Shown piece by piece: positions 8,918 to 17,857 of a stretch of 64,000 nucleotides of DNA. The first letter of the stretch is position 1; each line of letters opens with the position of its first letter. The stretch is from Klebsiella electrica (GTDB taxonomy: Bacteria > Pseudomonadota > Gammaproteobacteria > Enterobacterales > Enterobacteriaceae), in contig NZ_CP041247.1 in the NCBI RefSeq assembly GCF_006711645.1, positions 1,736,001-1,800,000 of the forward strand. The letters run 5' to 3'. Below the pieces are notes generated by a model that was not told where the DNA came from, did not search any database, and saw only the letters and a list, made by a program, of their open reading frames with translations. A program made the translations under genes and the position numbers.

Positions 8918-9838
8918 ATGGATAACATGGATAAGATAAGCCTGGTGCTTGCCACATATAATGGAGAAAAGTATTTACGTGAGCAACTGCAATCTATTTT
9001 GGATAGCGTTGATGCTGAAAAAATCATTGGCGAAATAATTATTACAGATGATGGTTCATCGGATGGTACGGAAGCCTTAGTCCATACGTTTATGGAAAAG
9101 AATCCGCTTATTTCGTTCCACAAGAACCCAAATAAAGGTGTAGTTAATAATTTTATCAATGGAATTAAATTGACAAAATACGGTTATGTAATGTTTTGTG
9201 ATCAGGATGATTACTGGGTCAAAACAAAAATTTCCGTATCCTATAATACCATCCGTGAGATGGAAAAAACACGAGGAAGAGAAACCCCGGCGTTGGCTTT
9301 TACCGACTCCAAGGTGGTTGATGTTAATCTTAATATAATTAATGAGTCTTTTTTCAAGTATATTGGTGCCGATATCGAAAATGGATTATCGCTGAATAAA
9401 TTGATGGTCAATAATGTCGCACAGGGGTGCGTCATGATAGTAAATCGGGCATTAATTGATGCAGTCGATTTTAGTACATCGCCACATTGGGTTATGCATG
9501 ACTGGTGGATGATTTTGATTGCATCGATGCATAAGAATATCTGCGCCATTAAAGAGCCTCTACTTTTATATCGACAACATGATAATAATGTTTTTGGTGC
9601 CAAGCGGAATACATTAATTAAGAAATTTACTAATCTTGGAAAAACGTACCTGCAATACAAGAAGTCTGCATTTAAAATAATGAAGCAAAATGTGGCTTTC
9701 AGAAAGTCTTATCCACAGAGTAGTGCAATAGTTAATGATTTTTCGTCTGGTTGGTATATAAAGAATGAGTCATCTGTGAAACGGAAGATATTTGCATTAC
9801 TGTGTATTCGAGAGGTCATGGATGGTATCAATCGTTAG
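8918..9838 (+). CDS. glycosyltransferase family 2, second of a tandem pair
   Basis: A 306-residue GT2 enzyme. Motifs mirror those of the preceding gene: LVLATYNGE, ITDDGSSDGT, FCDQDD, MHDWW and LYRQHDNNV. I placed the start at ATG 8918, preceded by AAGGTGA; in-frame codons farther upstream overlap the previous gene and precede the first conserved strand. It lies ten bases after its paralogue, so the two are almost certainly co-transcribed. Their similarity suggests duplication followed by divergence of acceptor specificity. Donor sugar unknown. Confidence 0.87.
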   Translation: MDNMDKISLVLATYNGEKYLREQLQSILDSVDAEKIIGEIIITDDGSSDGTEALVHTFMEKNPLISFHKNPNKGVVNNFINGIKLTKYGYVMFCDQDDYWVKTKISVSYNTIREMEKTRGRETPALAFTDSKVVDVNLNIINESFFKYIGADIENGLSLNKLMVNNVAQGCVMIVNRALIDAVDFSTSPHWVMHDWWMILIASMHKNICAIKEPLLLYRQHDNNVFGAKRNTLIKKFTNLGKTYLQYKKSAFKIMKQNVAFRKSYPQSSAIVNDFSSGWYIKNESSVKRKIFALLCIREVMDGINR

Positions 9839-10237
9839 CACGGAATATGTCAATAGTGCAGGGATGTCACTGACCTGATCAACGGGTGTTACTATATGCA
9901 GGGCCACGATATACTCTATACTAACTATTAAAAGTTTTTCAGGGTTACTATGTCAGAGATTTTCTTTGACATAGTTATTCACTTTGCAAAATGCCTGCTA
10001 CTCGCATTGATGTTTAGCCTTTTTGATGAGTCAGCAGTTGTACAGTGTATTTTGGTATATTATTTTATTGTCGTTATCTCTTCACTTTTATGATTTGTGT
10101 TTAGGGACCAAATTTTAGAAAAATTAATCATACTGTTATGTAGTCTGACTTATGAAGGATAAAAGTTCTTCTTGAGTACATTACAATACGTGTGGTCAAC
10201 ACCTTTTTATTGCGATGCCATATTAAGATGAGATAAT
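9839..10237. other. 399-bp AT-rich intergenic region with a perfect 9-bp hairpin
   Basis: No coding sequence is supportable here. ACTATGTCA (9947-9955) pairs perfectly with TGACATAGT (9967-9975) around an 11-base loop; no U-tract follows. Its length suggests that the downstream secreted-protein/polymerase/flippase group has its own transcript start, but no convincing promoter pair was found. Confidence 0.5.
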
Positions 10238-11158
10238 ATGAGACTTATCAGATTGTTCCTGTTATTTCTGTTTTTTTCTCAAAATTCCTACTCCGCGGAT
10301 TATTGGATTACCAGTAATAATACCGATGTCTTTAATACAAAGGAATGGAATACACTGTCTAAAATTAGCCCTAAAGTACAGGTTTTTAAATTTTATTATC
10401 AAGTAATACAGCGGATGCCAACTGAACAACTTCATGAGGTATTAGCTTTTCTACGAAAAAATAATATCAGGGTTGCTGTTGAAATACCTGGTTTGACATG
10501 GGTTGATCATGGTAAAGGATATGCTGTTGAGGGTTTTGGCCCAGATTTCTTTCATAAAGACCTGGCGAATAGAGTATTTATAGCAGGCGGGATTATCGAT
10601 TATATTGCTATTGATGAGGTTGTTTATTATGGCCATTACTATGATGGAAAAAATGCAACGCATTGGGATATTCCTACCATCGCAAAGCAAACTGCTGAAA
10701 ATGTTAAGGTTTATAATAAGTACTTTCCAAATATAAAAGTTGGCATCATTGAACCACTCAGCCAGATAGATACTAACGATCAATCAAGAACAGTAATTGA
10801 ATTTATCAAGATATTCAATAGTATGGCTACAACGCCACTTTCATTTATTCATTATGATGTCTTATGGTCTTCTGATGTTGTTGCGATGTCTAAAAAAATT
10901 CAGTCAATAGCGAAAGAAAATAATATGGAATATGGTGTTATATTTAACGATAACTCGAACGTAAATTCAATGGAGTGGATATTAAATGCTAAGAGAAATA
11001 TTAATTCCTATTTTGGTGATGGTGCAGTAACACCTGATGACATAATCGTACAAAGCTGGAATAAAGCTCCTGAAACTAATTTTTCGCTAACAGATGAAAA
11101 TGCGCTGTCGACGTTAGTTCCATTTATATCAACTTATTTAAAGACAAAGGTTAATTGA
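10238..11158 (+). CDS. secreted protein of unknown function, TIM-barrel-like
   Basis: I do not recognise the family. The 306-residue protein begins with a cleavable-type signal (MRLIRLFLLFLFFSQNSYSA), so it should act in the periplasm or beyond. The mature part alternates predicted strands and helices; VAVEIPGLTW, YIAIDEVVYYGHYYDG and IKVGIIEPL end strands with acidic residues, as in many TIM-barrel glycoside hydrolases. It overlaps the polymerase gene by one base (TGATG), so it is translationally coupled to polymer assembly. A role as polymer-trimming hydrolase, lyase or modifying enzyme is an inference; it could also be a binding protein with a dead barrel. Confidence 0.75.
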   Translation: MRLIRLFLLFLFFSQNSYSADYWITSNNTDVFNTKEWNTLSKISPKVQVFKFYYQVIQRMPTEQLHEVLAFLRKNNIRVAVEIPGLTWVDHGKGYAVEGFGPDFFHKDLANRVFIAGGIIDYIAIDEVVYYGHYYDGKNATHWDIPTIAKQTAENVKVYNKYFPNIKVGIIEPLSQIDTNDQSRTVIEFIKIFNSMATTPLSFIHYDVLWSSDVVAMSKKIQSIAKENNMEYGVIFNDNSNVNSMEWILNAKRNINSYFGDGAVTPDDIIVQSWNKAPETNFSLTDENALSTLVPFISTYLKTKVN

Positions 11159-12372
11159 TGTCTACTTATGCCATGAATAACAGTAAGATTGCGCTGGCAT
11201 TTATTAACGCAATGTTCTACTGTTCTTTGTTATCTTTGTACTTATCATTAAAATTCGTTATCTTTTTCGCAATTGCTTTCTATTTTGTTTTTCGGAGAAA
11301 ATCTTCGATAGTATATTTTTTCACTAATCTGACTTTCCCTGTACTGTTCTTGCTCTTTATGTTTGCCTATTCATCATCTCAGGGAAACGAACTCAAGTAT
11401 GTGTGGTTTGAATCCAGGGATATTCTAATAACAGTAATAGAATTGCTTATGCTTAATGCTTTAGTTATGGTGAAAGGAGCTGATGATATTATCAAGATAT
11501 TGTTGAAAATATCTTGTCTTATTGGCTTTTTAAAAATGATTATCACCGCGTATTGTATCGCAACAGGGATTAACGCATCGGTTCTGGTTGAGACAATTTC
11601 CAAGACAACAGGCTGGGAGTTGATGACATATGATGTTGACCAAAGCTTCATCTCTCGTATCCAGTTTCCTATTGATTTATGTTCCTGTTTTCTGATGTAC
11701 TATGCATCGACCAATTTGATTAAAAAGTTGGGGGGTAGCCAGGTTATTATATTTAGTGGTTTGTTATTTAGTGTATTAATTACAATGTCACGTGCATTTT
11801 GGTTTATTGGTATTGTAATGTTTTTACTGGCTATATATAACAACTCTGGTAGCAAGCGTACATTTAAATATATTATCGCAATCGTGATATTACTGTCTTT
11901 TGCCTATGTATCGACGTATGAAACTACCAATAAAATAATCAGCGATCGATTTAGCACCAATTTAACTTCATCTTCTGATGAAGCGCGGACCATTCAGAAT
12001 GGTCTGTTGTATCCGCAATTCGAAGGCGCGATGTTTTTTGGTAAAGGGATTGGATATTATATACCCTATTTCACTCGCGGGGAGGGCGATAACAAGTATG
12101 CCTATGAGAGCCAGGTGCTGGCGATGTTCATGAAACTCGGTGTGGTCGGTTTCGCGACATTGTTGTTCTGGTTTGCAAATATAATATTTACCTTTGAAAA
12201 ATCACTAAGCTTTAAAATTTTATTAACTAAATCTGTCTTTTTTGCTCTATGGATATTTTCTGGTAGTGTTAATCCATTGCTTTTTTCAACACCCGGTGGC
12301 TTAGTCTTATTCTTATGTTCAAATATTAGAGCAGATTCCGCTGAAAATATAAGACGAGACAGAAAAATTTAG
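11158..12372 (+). CDS. wzy: O-antigen/capsule repeat-unit polymerase (Wzy-like)
   Basis: Inner-membrane polymerase that joins lipid-linked repeat units in the periplasm. The 404-residue protein has about ten to twelve hydrophobic segments and a long loop around residues 245-320 that includes DEARTIQNGLLYPQFEGA and a glycine-rich FFGKGIGYYIPYF segment, as in Wzy_C/WaaL proteins. Sequence conservation in Wzy is low, so the call rests on topology, on this loop and on its position just before a flippase gene. ATG 11158 overlaps the previous stop (TGATG). It is the only polymerase candidate in the window. Confidence 0.82.
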   Translation: MSTYAMNNSKIALAFINAMFYCSLLSLYLSLKFVIFFAIAFYFVFRRKSSIVYFFTNLTFPVLFLLFMFAYSSSQGNELKYVWFESRDILITVIELLMLNALVMVKGADDIIKILLKISCLIGFLKMIITAYCIATGINASVLVETISKTTGWELMTYDVDQSFISRIQFPIDLCSCFLMYYASTNLIKKLGGSQVIIFSGLLFSVLITMSRAFWFIGIVMFLLAIYNNSGSKRTFKYIIAIVILLSFAYVSTYETTNKIISDRFSTNLTSSSDEARTIQNGLLYPQFEGAMFFGKGIGYYIPYFTRGEGDNKYAYESQVLAMFMKLGVVGFATLLFWFANIIFTFEKSLSFKILLTKSVFFALWIFSGSVNPLLFSTPGGLVLFLCSNIRADSAENIRRDRKI

Positions 12373-12476
12373 AGCTTGCTGTGATTTTTAAATTTTAAAT
12401 AATGAATTATTAGAGTTGATTTGGTTTTTACTATAGCGATATAGAATGTATACGTTTATGTTCTGAGGGTGTTGAT

Positions 12477-13721
12477 GTGAACAAAAATATGTTCAAAAAT
12501 GCGTTATCTTTGTTTCTGGTACAGGGGGCAGGGTATTTTCTTCCACTGATAACGCTGCCTTATCTGGTCAGGGTTCTTGGTCCTGGTCAGTTCGGGGTGT
12601 TGGGATTTTCACTGTCGTTTGTGCAATATTTTACATTGATTGTACAATATGGTTTTGATCTCTCGGTGACACATAAGATAGCAATCAATAAAGATAACAA
12701 AAATTTTGTCAGCAAGGTATTTTGGGGCGTATTGATTTGTAAGTCAGGGCTGTTGGCTATTGGAGTCCTGGTGATGCTTGCAATAGTGCTGTTTGTTCCA
12801 CAGGTTGAAAGCTACAGCACTGTTATTATTTTCTCTTATACATCGGTAATAGGGACTGCGTTGTTACCGACCTGGTTGTTTCAGGGAAAAGAGAAAATGG
12901 GATGGATGGCGATATCTAACATATCAGCGAAAGTTGCTGCGTTGCCGTTGCTCTTTCTTTTTATACACAGCCCAAAAGATACCTGGATTGTCGCACTGAT
13001 TACTGGTTTTGGTTTTATCCTGGGGTCGCTGATTAGTTTCTACTTTATTTACCGGGAGAAGTGGATCGAGTGGAGTATGCCGGATATGCAGATGCTGAAA
13101 GATCTGCTCAGGGAAGGTCGCTACATATTCGTTTCAAATATTGCATCAAGTTTATACATCAATAGCATTCCGGTTATCCTTGGGTTGTGTTCTGGCCCCG
13201 TTGCGGTCGGGATCTATGTTGCAGCGGATAAAATCAGAATGGCGCTACAAGGTCTTATGAGTCCTATAACCCAGGTGTTCTATCCCCGAATAAGTTATTT
13301 AATTGCCACAGAAAAAAGTAAAGGGATGTCGCTGATTCGCAATCTCTTATATAAACAGAACTTTATTATCATGATAATAAGCTTGTTTATGGTGATCTTT
13401 TCCAAACAGATTATTATTCTCTTTTATGGTGAAACTTATCAGCCTTCAGTTTCTGTTCTCGCTATTCTGTCGCCGATTTTGCTTTCCATCGGTATCAGTA
13501 CCGTTCTGGGCTTGCAAGGAATGCTGATCCTGGGAATGCAGAAAGAGTTTAGTCAGATATTATGGATTGGTGCGATACTCAATACTATTATCATTTTCCC
13601 GCTGATTTGGCTTGAGCAAGCTGATGGTGCAGCTATGTCAGTTCTGCTGACAGAAACGCTTGTCGCGCTGATAATTATCTATAAAACTAAATTTATCTGG
13701 AAACCTTCTCAGGCAGGGTAA
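12477..13721 (+). CDS. wzx: polysaccharide repeat-unit flippase (Wzx), first copy
   Basis: A MATE/MOP-superfamily flippase that moves undecaprenyl-linked repeat units to the periplasmic face. The 414-residue protein has about twelve transmembrane segments and the N-terminal family pattern: ALSLFLVQGAGYFLPLITLP, then YLVRVLGPGQFGVLGF. It starts with GTG at 12477 preceded by GAGGGTG, about 100 bases after the polymerase gene. It resembles the RfbX/polysaccharide biosynthesis family. A second, longer flippase lies at 17.9-19.2 kb, so the specificity of each is uncertain. Confidence 0.92.
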   Translation: MNKNMFKNALSLFLVQGAGYFLPLITLPYLVRVLGPGQFGVLGFSLSFVQYFTLIVQYGFDLSVTHKIAINKDNKNFVSKVFWGVLICKSGLLAIGVLVMLAIVLFVPQVESYSTVIIFSYTSVIGTALLPTWLFQGKEKMGWMAISNISAKVAALPLLFLFIHSPKDTWIVALITGFGFILGSLISFYFIYREKWIEWSMPDMQMLKDLLREGRYIFVSNIASSLYINSIPVILGLCSGPVAVGIYVAADKIRMALQGLMSPITQVFYPRISYLIATEKSKGMSLIRNLLYKQNFIIMIISLFMVIFSKQIIILFYGETYQPSVSVLAILSPILLSIGISTVLGLQGMLILGMQKEFSQILWIGAILNTIIIFPLIWLEQADGAAMSVLLTETLVALIIIYKTKFIWKPSQAG

Positions 13722-13911
13722 CAGCACATACAAGAAACTCTGTTATTAGGATCTGAGACCATAAATATTTCTTAGACACTAATAGTATGTTTTATTGTTC
13801 AAATAAGAATAATAGTTACTGGTTTCACCAGGGACTAAAAGTCATAGCCACACCTTCAAGCATCATTTTATGCCATAGAATGATCCTGATAAGAAGGTTC
13901 TGGAGCAGATT

Positions 13912-15369
13912 TTGGTTGAATTTAATGAAAATTATAAATCCGCTTCTTATCACAGAACGCGTAAATTAATCTCATCACTTCGTCAGAAAATTGTGAGTCA
14001 AAGTGATGCTGAGAAAACCCTTGGATTGGCTGCAGTATACTCATCTTTACTCCATTCGATTGATATTGGCGTGTATGATGATCCTGAGCTAGAACGCTAT
14101 CTTATTGATAATATTCAGGCACAAGAGCTATTTTCACCAGGTTATTTCTCGACTTCACCTACTAAAGATACTTTGCATGTTATCTCTGAGGGCTATGCAT
14201 TTGGCGGTCACACTCGCTTAATGATGATGCTGGCAAGTATGCACTCGGCAAAACCTGATCTTCTAGTGACTCATAGTATTGATAGCCAATTACAGAACAG
14301 GCTTTCATCGTTGTTCGATCAGATATTTACCGTTGATGACTCGCAATACATTAAAAAATTAGAAAAAATTATTCCTGTCTTAGGAAACTACCAGAAGGTT
14401 GTTCTGCATATACACCCTAATGACATTGCAACTGTTATTTGCTGTGGTCTTGTAAAGAAATACCGAAGTCTGGATGTTTATTTTGTTAATCATGCTGACC
14501 ATGCCTTTTCTCTGGGAAGCGCTATCGCTGATTACTATTTTGTATTAAGCAACTATGGTCAGCATATCAACCGGCATAAAAATATTGCGGGTAAGTATAG
14601 TTTTCTTGGTATTCCCATTGAAGTGCCTGCAGTATCAACTAAGCTACCGATTGATATCGGCAGAGCGTCGAGGCTTTCCTTTTTTACTGCAGGTTCTGGG
14701 TTTAAATTTTCGCCATTCCGCGGAGCGGATATTCGGCCGTTGGTAAAAAAAATTTTAACTCACTGGCCCAATTCGACATTGACTATTGTTGGTGTCAACC
14801 CGCTTTTTAACTACTGGTGGTGGCTGATGAAAATCCGTTACCGCCAGCGTTTAAGGCTGTTACGATTTTTACCTTTTGAGCAATATAAGTCATTCGCAAA
14901 AAGTTCTGACTTCTATATCGATAGTCATCCATTTCCTGGCGGTACGGCATTTGCGGAACAAATTCTCTCAGGGCAACGTGGTGTAGGCTTAGTCTCAGCG
15001 ATTCAGGGTTATTCGCCGGCGGAGAGGTTAAAGTTTCAGCATGTGGATCAAGTTATCAATGGTATAGAAAATTATAATGAGGATGGTATCATTGCGGACA
15101 TCCATATCATTAACAGCTATGCATCTGTAAAACAGCGTTATCTGGATTGCCTTTATAGAAATACAGCTTGTCAAATTGATATTGAATCATATATGCCATG
15201 GAGCGGTGATGAAAAGTACATACGTTTTACTGGAGTTGTATTTACGCCTATTGATATAAAAACAATTCGGTTTTTAATCGCGAAGGAAAGGATTAAGGCA
15301 ATTAATCTTTTCAGAGCAATGTCATTAATGAATAAGATATACATCCTTTACGCCCTGCTATTTAAGTAA
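13912..15369 (+). CDS. putative glycosyltransferase with disrupted or non-standard start
   Basis: A 485-residue cytoplasmic protein without membrane segments. A glycine-rich loop (EGYAFGGHTRLMMML), LTIVGVNP and FPGGTAFAEQILSG fit a GT-B transferase, as does its place in the cluster, but the family was not identified. The most natural ATG, at 13870, is followed at its third codon by an in-frame TAG (13876-13878); the frame between there and TTG 13912 reads as good protein. TTG 13912 has GGAG six bases upstream and could restart translation. Either it genuinely uses TTG or it has suffered an amber mutation at codon 3. Confidence 0.7.
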   Translation: MVEFNENYKSASYHRTRKLISSLRQKIVSQSDAEKTLGLAAVYSSLLHSIDIGVYDDPELERYLIDNIQAQELFSPGYFSTSPTKDTLHVISEGYAFGGHTRLMMMLASMHSAKPDLLVTHSIDSQLQNRLSSLFDQIFTVDDSQYIKKLEKIIPVLGNYQKVVLHIHPNDIATVICCGLVKKYRSLDVYFVNHADHAFSLGSAIADYYFVLSNYGQHINRHKNIAGKYSFLGIPIEVPAVSTKLPIDIGRASRLSFFTAGSGFKFSPFRGADIRPLVKKILTHWPNSTLTIVGVNPLFNYWWWLMKIRYRQRLRLLRFLPFEQYKSFAKSSDFYIDSHPFPGGTAFAEQILSGQRGVGLVSAIQGYSPAERLKFQHVDQVINGIENYNEDGIIADIHIINSYASVKQRYLDCLYRNTACQIDIESYMPWSGDEKYIRFTGVVFTPIDIKTIRFLIAKERIKAINLFRAMSLMNKIYILYALLFK

Positions 15370-15762
15370 TATTGTATAAGTGTTGTTTGAGCGTGTCCTT
15401 AGCATAATTTCTAATAAAAGAATATTCATATCTGGTAATGCTCAACTCTTTCTTTTTTACCAACAATAAGGAGATGGTGTTTTATTTTTTAACCATTGAA
15501 TGACTCATTTTTAATAAACAATGATGTTAATCAAGGTTTTTAATTACTGCTGGAGCTTGTACTTAATTTAGTAATGTAGTGAGCATTGATTGGAGTGTGT
15601 TATTTTTATATGGGTAACGTAATTCCATCGTATTATTTTATTCCATTGTAACGAGCATATCCCTGAATATGCTGGAGAGCATCTATTTCTGATTAATTAT
15701 TGTATAATTTTTAATCAATTTTATTTACAAATGCAATTTTTAGAAATTAGGGTACGACAATT
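15370..15762. other. 393-bp AT-rich intergenic region
   Basis: No coding frame, repeat or strong terminator is visible. It divides the transferase/polymerase block from the amino-sugar block (ketoisomerase-aminotransferase-flippase). Very AT-rich sequence precedes the ATG at 15763, where a promoter would be expected, but no confident -35/-10 pair could be picked. Confidence 0.4.
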
Positions 15763-16728
15763 ATGAATATAATAAATAAACCATATACTATTTTTCAGTT
15801 GCCAGGAATAACTGATGATCGAGGTTCCTTGATATGTCTCGAAGCGATGAAAAGTATACCGTTTGAGATCAAAAGAATATTTTATATTTTTAATAATAAA
15901 AATAATAAAGCAAGGGGAATGCATGCCCATAAGAGAGATCGACAGTTTCTTTTTTGTATGGCTGGTCATGTTAGCGTTCACCTTGATGCTGGTATTTTAC
16001 ATGATGTAATTAAACTTGACAGCCCTGAAAAAGGTATACTGGTCGAGCCGATGGTTTGGCTGGAGCTTAAAGATTTCAGCGCCGATTGTTGTCTGATGGT
16101 AGTGAGCAATAACACTTATGATGAGCATGATTATATCAGATCCTATGCTCAATTCATTGCAGAGAAAAAGGCATTTGCTAACCATAAACTGAAAATTGGT
16201 ACTGAGGAAGGAAAAACCGTACGTATTCGCCCGGTTACTATAGATGACTATATTTTTATTCATAATTGCAGGAAATCTGTCGCCAGGTCAGAATTTTTGT
16301 CTGAAATTTCTGATAACCCAGAGTTACAAAAAGTTTGGATAGAAGAGTATAAAGTTAGAGAAAGTTTGGGTGAAGAAATGTACTTTATTATAGAAAGGCT
16401 TGATACTAATCAACCGATTGGTACATTTCGGGTCTATTCTCCGGAATGGGAACGGGCGCGTGTTTCTTGCGGTAGCTGGATACTTAATGATCAAAAAACA
16501 CCTTCAGCTGCGATTGAAACCATTATGTTGATAACCCGAATATTGCAGACGTTTGGTCTCAGATACATATTGATTGATACAAATAAAGAAAATAAAACTG
16601 TATTGAGATTCATAAAGAAAATCTCGACACGTTTTTATTGTGAAAATGAGACCAATGTTTTCTATGAGATCTGTAGTGCAGACTTCCTTAATAATACGTA
16701 CAGTAAATACAAAAGGTTTATTGAATAA
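15763..16728 (+). CDS. bifunctional dTDP-4-keto-6-deoxyglucose 3,4-ketoisomerase / GNAT N-acetyltransferase
   Basis: The first ~140 of 321 residues are an FdtA/QdtA-type cupin: DDRGSLICLEA, the paired-His active-site motif GMHAHKRDRQ, and MVWLEL. This domain shifts the keto group of dTDP-4-keto-6-deoxyglucose from C4 to C3. Residues ~150-315 form a RimJ/RimL-like GNAT domain (VRIRPVTIDDY ... IETIMLITRI ... ILIDTNKENK), expected to N-acetylate the amino sugar made by the next gene's aminotransferase. The fusion therefore supplies the first and last steps of dTDP-Fuc3NAc or dTDP-Qui3NAc synthesis; the C4 stereochemistry cannot be read by eye. The aminotransferase gene follows after ten bases. 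Confidence 0.87.
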   Translation: MNIINKPYTIFQLPGITDDRGSLICLEAMKSIPFEIKRIFYIFNNKNNKARGMHAHKRDRQFLFCMAGHVSVHLDAGILHDVIKLDSPEKGILVEPMVWLELKDFSADCCLMVVSNNTYDEHDYIRSYAQFIAEKKAFANHKLKIGTEEGKTVRIRPVTIDDYIFIHNCRKSVARSEFLSEISDNPELQKVWIEEYKVRESLGEEMYFIIERLDTNQPIGTFRVYSPEWERARVSCGSWILNDQKTPSAAIETIMLITRILQTFGLRYILIDTNKENKTVLRFIKKISTRFYCENETNVFYEICSADFLNNTYSKYKRFIE

Positions 16729-16738
16729 GGTTGTAGTC

Positions 16739-17857
16739 ATGACTCAAGTTAAATTCCTTAATTTAAAAAGATTAACTGACCAACATAACCTGGAACTTAA
16801 AGATGCCTGCGCTCGTGTGATTGATTCTGGAATGTTTATTTTAGGTTCTGAAGTTTCATCATTTGAACGTACTTTTTCAGCATTTTGTGGAACACAGCAT
16901 GCGCTTGGCGTTGCTTCTGGTTTAGATGCACTCTCTCTTATTTTTAGAGCATGGAAAATTTGCGGAAAATTACATGATGGAGATGAAGTGATTATTCAGG
17001 CCAACGCTTATATTGCTTGCGTACTGGCCATTACTGAAAATAACCTATGTCCGGTATTTGTTGAGCCAGACGAGAAAACATATAACCTGGATCCTGTCAA
17101 CATCGTTCCCGCGATTACAAGTAAAACTAAAGTGATAATGCCTGTTCACTTGTATGGACAGATTTCAGAGATGGACCGGATTAAAGCGATAGCTTCTGAA
17201 CATCATTTGTTGATTCTGGAAGATTGCTCTCAATCACATGGTGCGATGCTCGGTGGAATAATGTGCGGGAACTGGGGAGACGCAGCGGCTTTTAGCTGCT
17301 ATCCCAGCAAAAATCTCGCAGCATTGGGTGATGCCGGGGTAATTTCTACCAATGACTGCAACCTAGCAGCGATCCTCTCAAAACTCAGAAATTATGGTTC
17401 CCAAACACGTTACTATAATCTCTACCAGGGAATAAATAGTCGGTTGAGCGAAATGCAAGCCGCGTTACTTAATGTCAAGATGAAATATATTGACAATGAG
17501 ATAGAGTTACGTCGGGAAATATCAAAAAAATATCGAAACTGTATTAAAAACGATTTTATTTTACTACCTGAAACTGATGATATCAACAAACATACGTGGC
17601 ATTTATTTGTCATTCGTTGCCAGCAACGTGATACCTTGCAGGCTTTTTTATTAGCTTCTGGTATTGAAACATATATCCATTATCCTGTTCCACCTTACAA
17701 ACAGGAAGCGTATCCTGAATTTAACCATTTATCTTTTCCGTTAAATGAAAAAATACATGATGAAGTATTAAGTCTTCCCATAGATCCATATATGGAACCA
17801 TGCGAAATAGACTATGTTATCACTAAAGTGAATGAATTTAGTCCTGGAAGAAAATGA
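16739..17857 (+). CDS. fdtB: dTDP-3-keto-6-deoxyhexose aminotransferase (DegT/DnrJ/EryC1 family, FdtB/QdtB-like)
   Basis: A PLP enzyme that installs the 3-amino group on the keto sugar produced by the upstream ketoisomerase domain, with glutamate as donor. The 372-residue protein has ALGVASGLDAL (phosphate-binding), LILEDCSQSHGA (PLP Asp) and CYPSKNLAALGDAG, whose Lys forms the Schiff base. The start is ATG 16739, which puts FLNLKRL at the N-terminus as in the family; longer in-frame readings overlap the previous gene. It overlaps the next flippase gene (ATGA). The fdtB symbol follows pathway logic; a qdtB (quinovosamine-type) role is equally possible. Confidence 0.85.
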   Translation: MTQVKFLNLKRLTDQHNLELKDACARVIDSGMFILGSEVSSFERTFSAFCGTQHALGVASGLDALSLIFRAWKICGKLHDGDEVIIQANAYIACVLAITENNLCPVFVEPDEKTYNLDPVNIVPAITSKTKVIMPVHLYGQISEMDRIKAIASEHHLLILEDCSQSHGAMLGGIMCGNWGDAAAFSCYPSKNLAALGDAGVISTNDCNLAAILSKLRNYGSQTRYYNLYQGINSRLSEMQAALLNVKMKYIDNEIELRREISKKYRNCIKNDFILLPETDDINKHTWHLFVIRCQQRDTLQAFLLASGIETYIHYPVPPYKQEAYPEFNHLSFPLNEKIHDEVLSLPIDPYMEPCEIDYVITKVNEFSPGRK

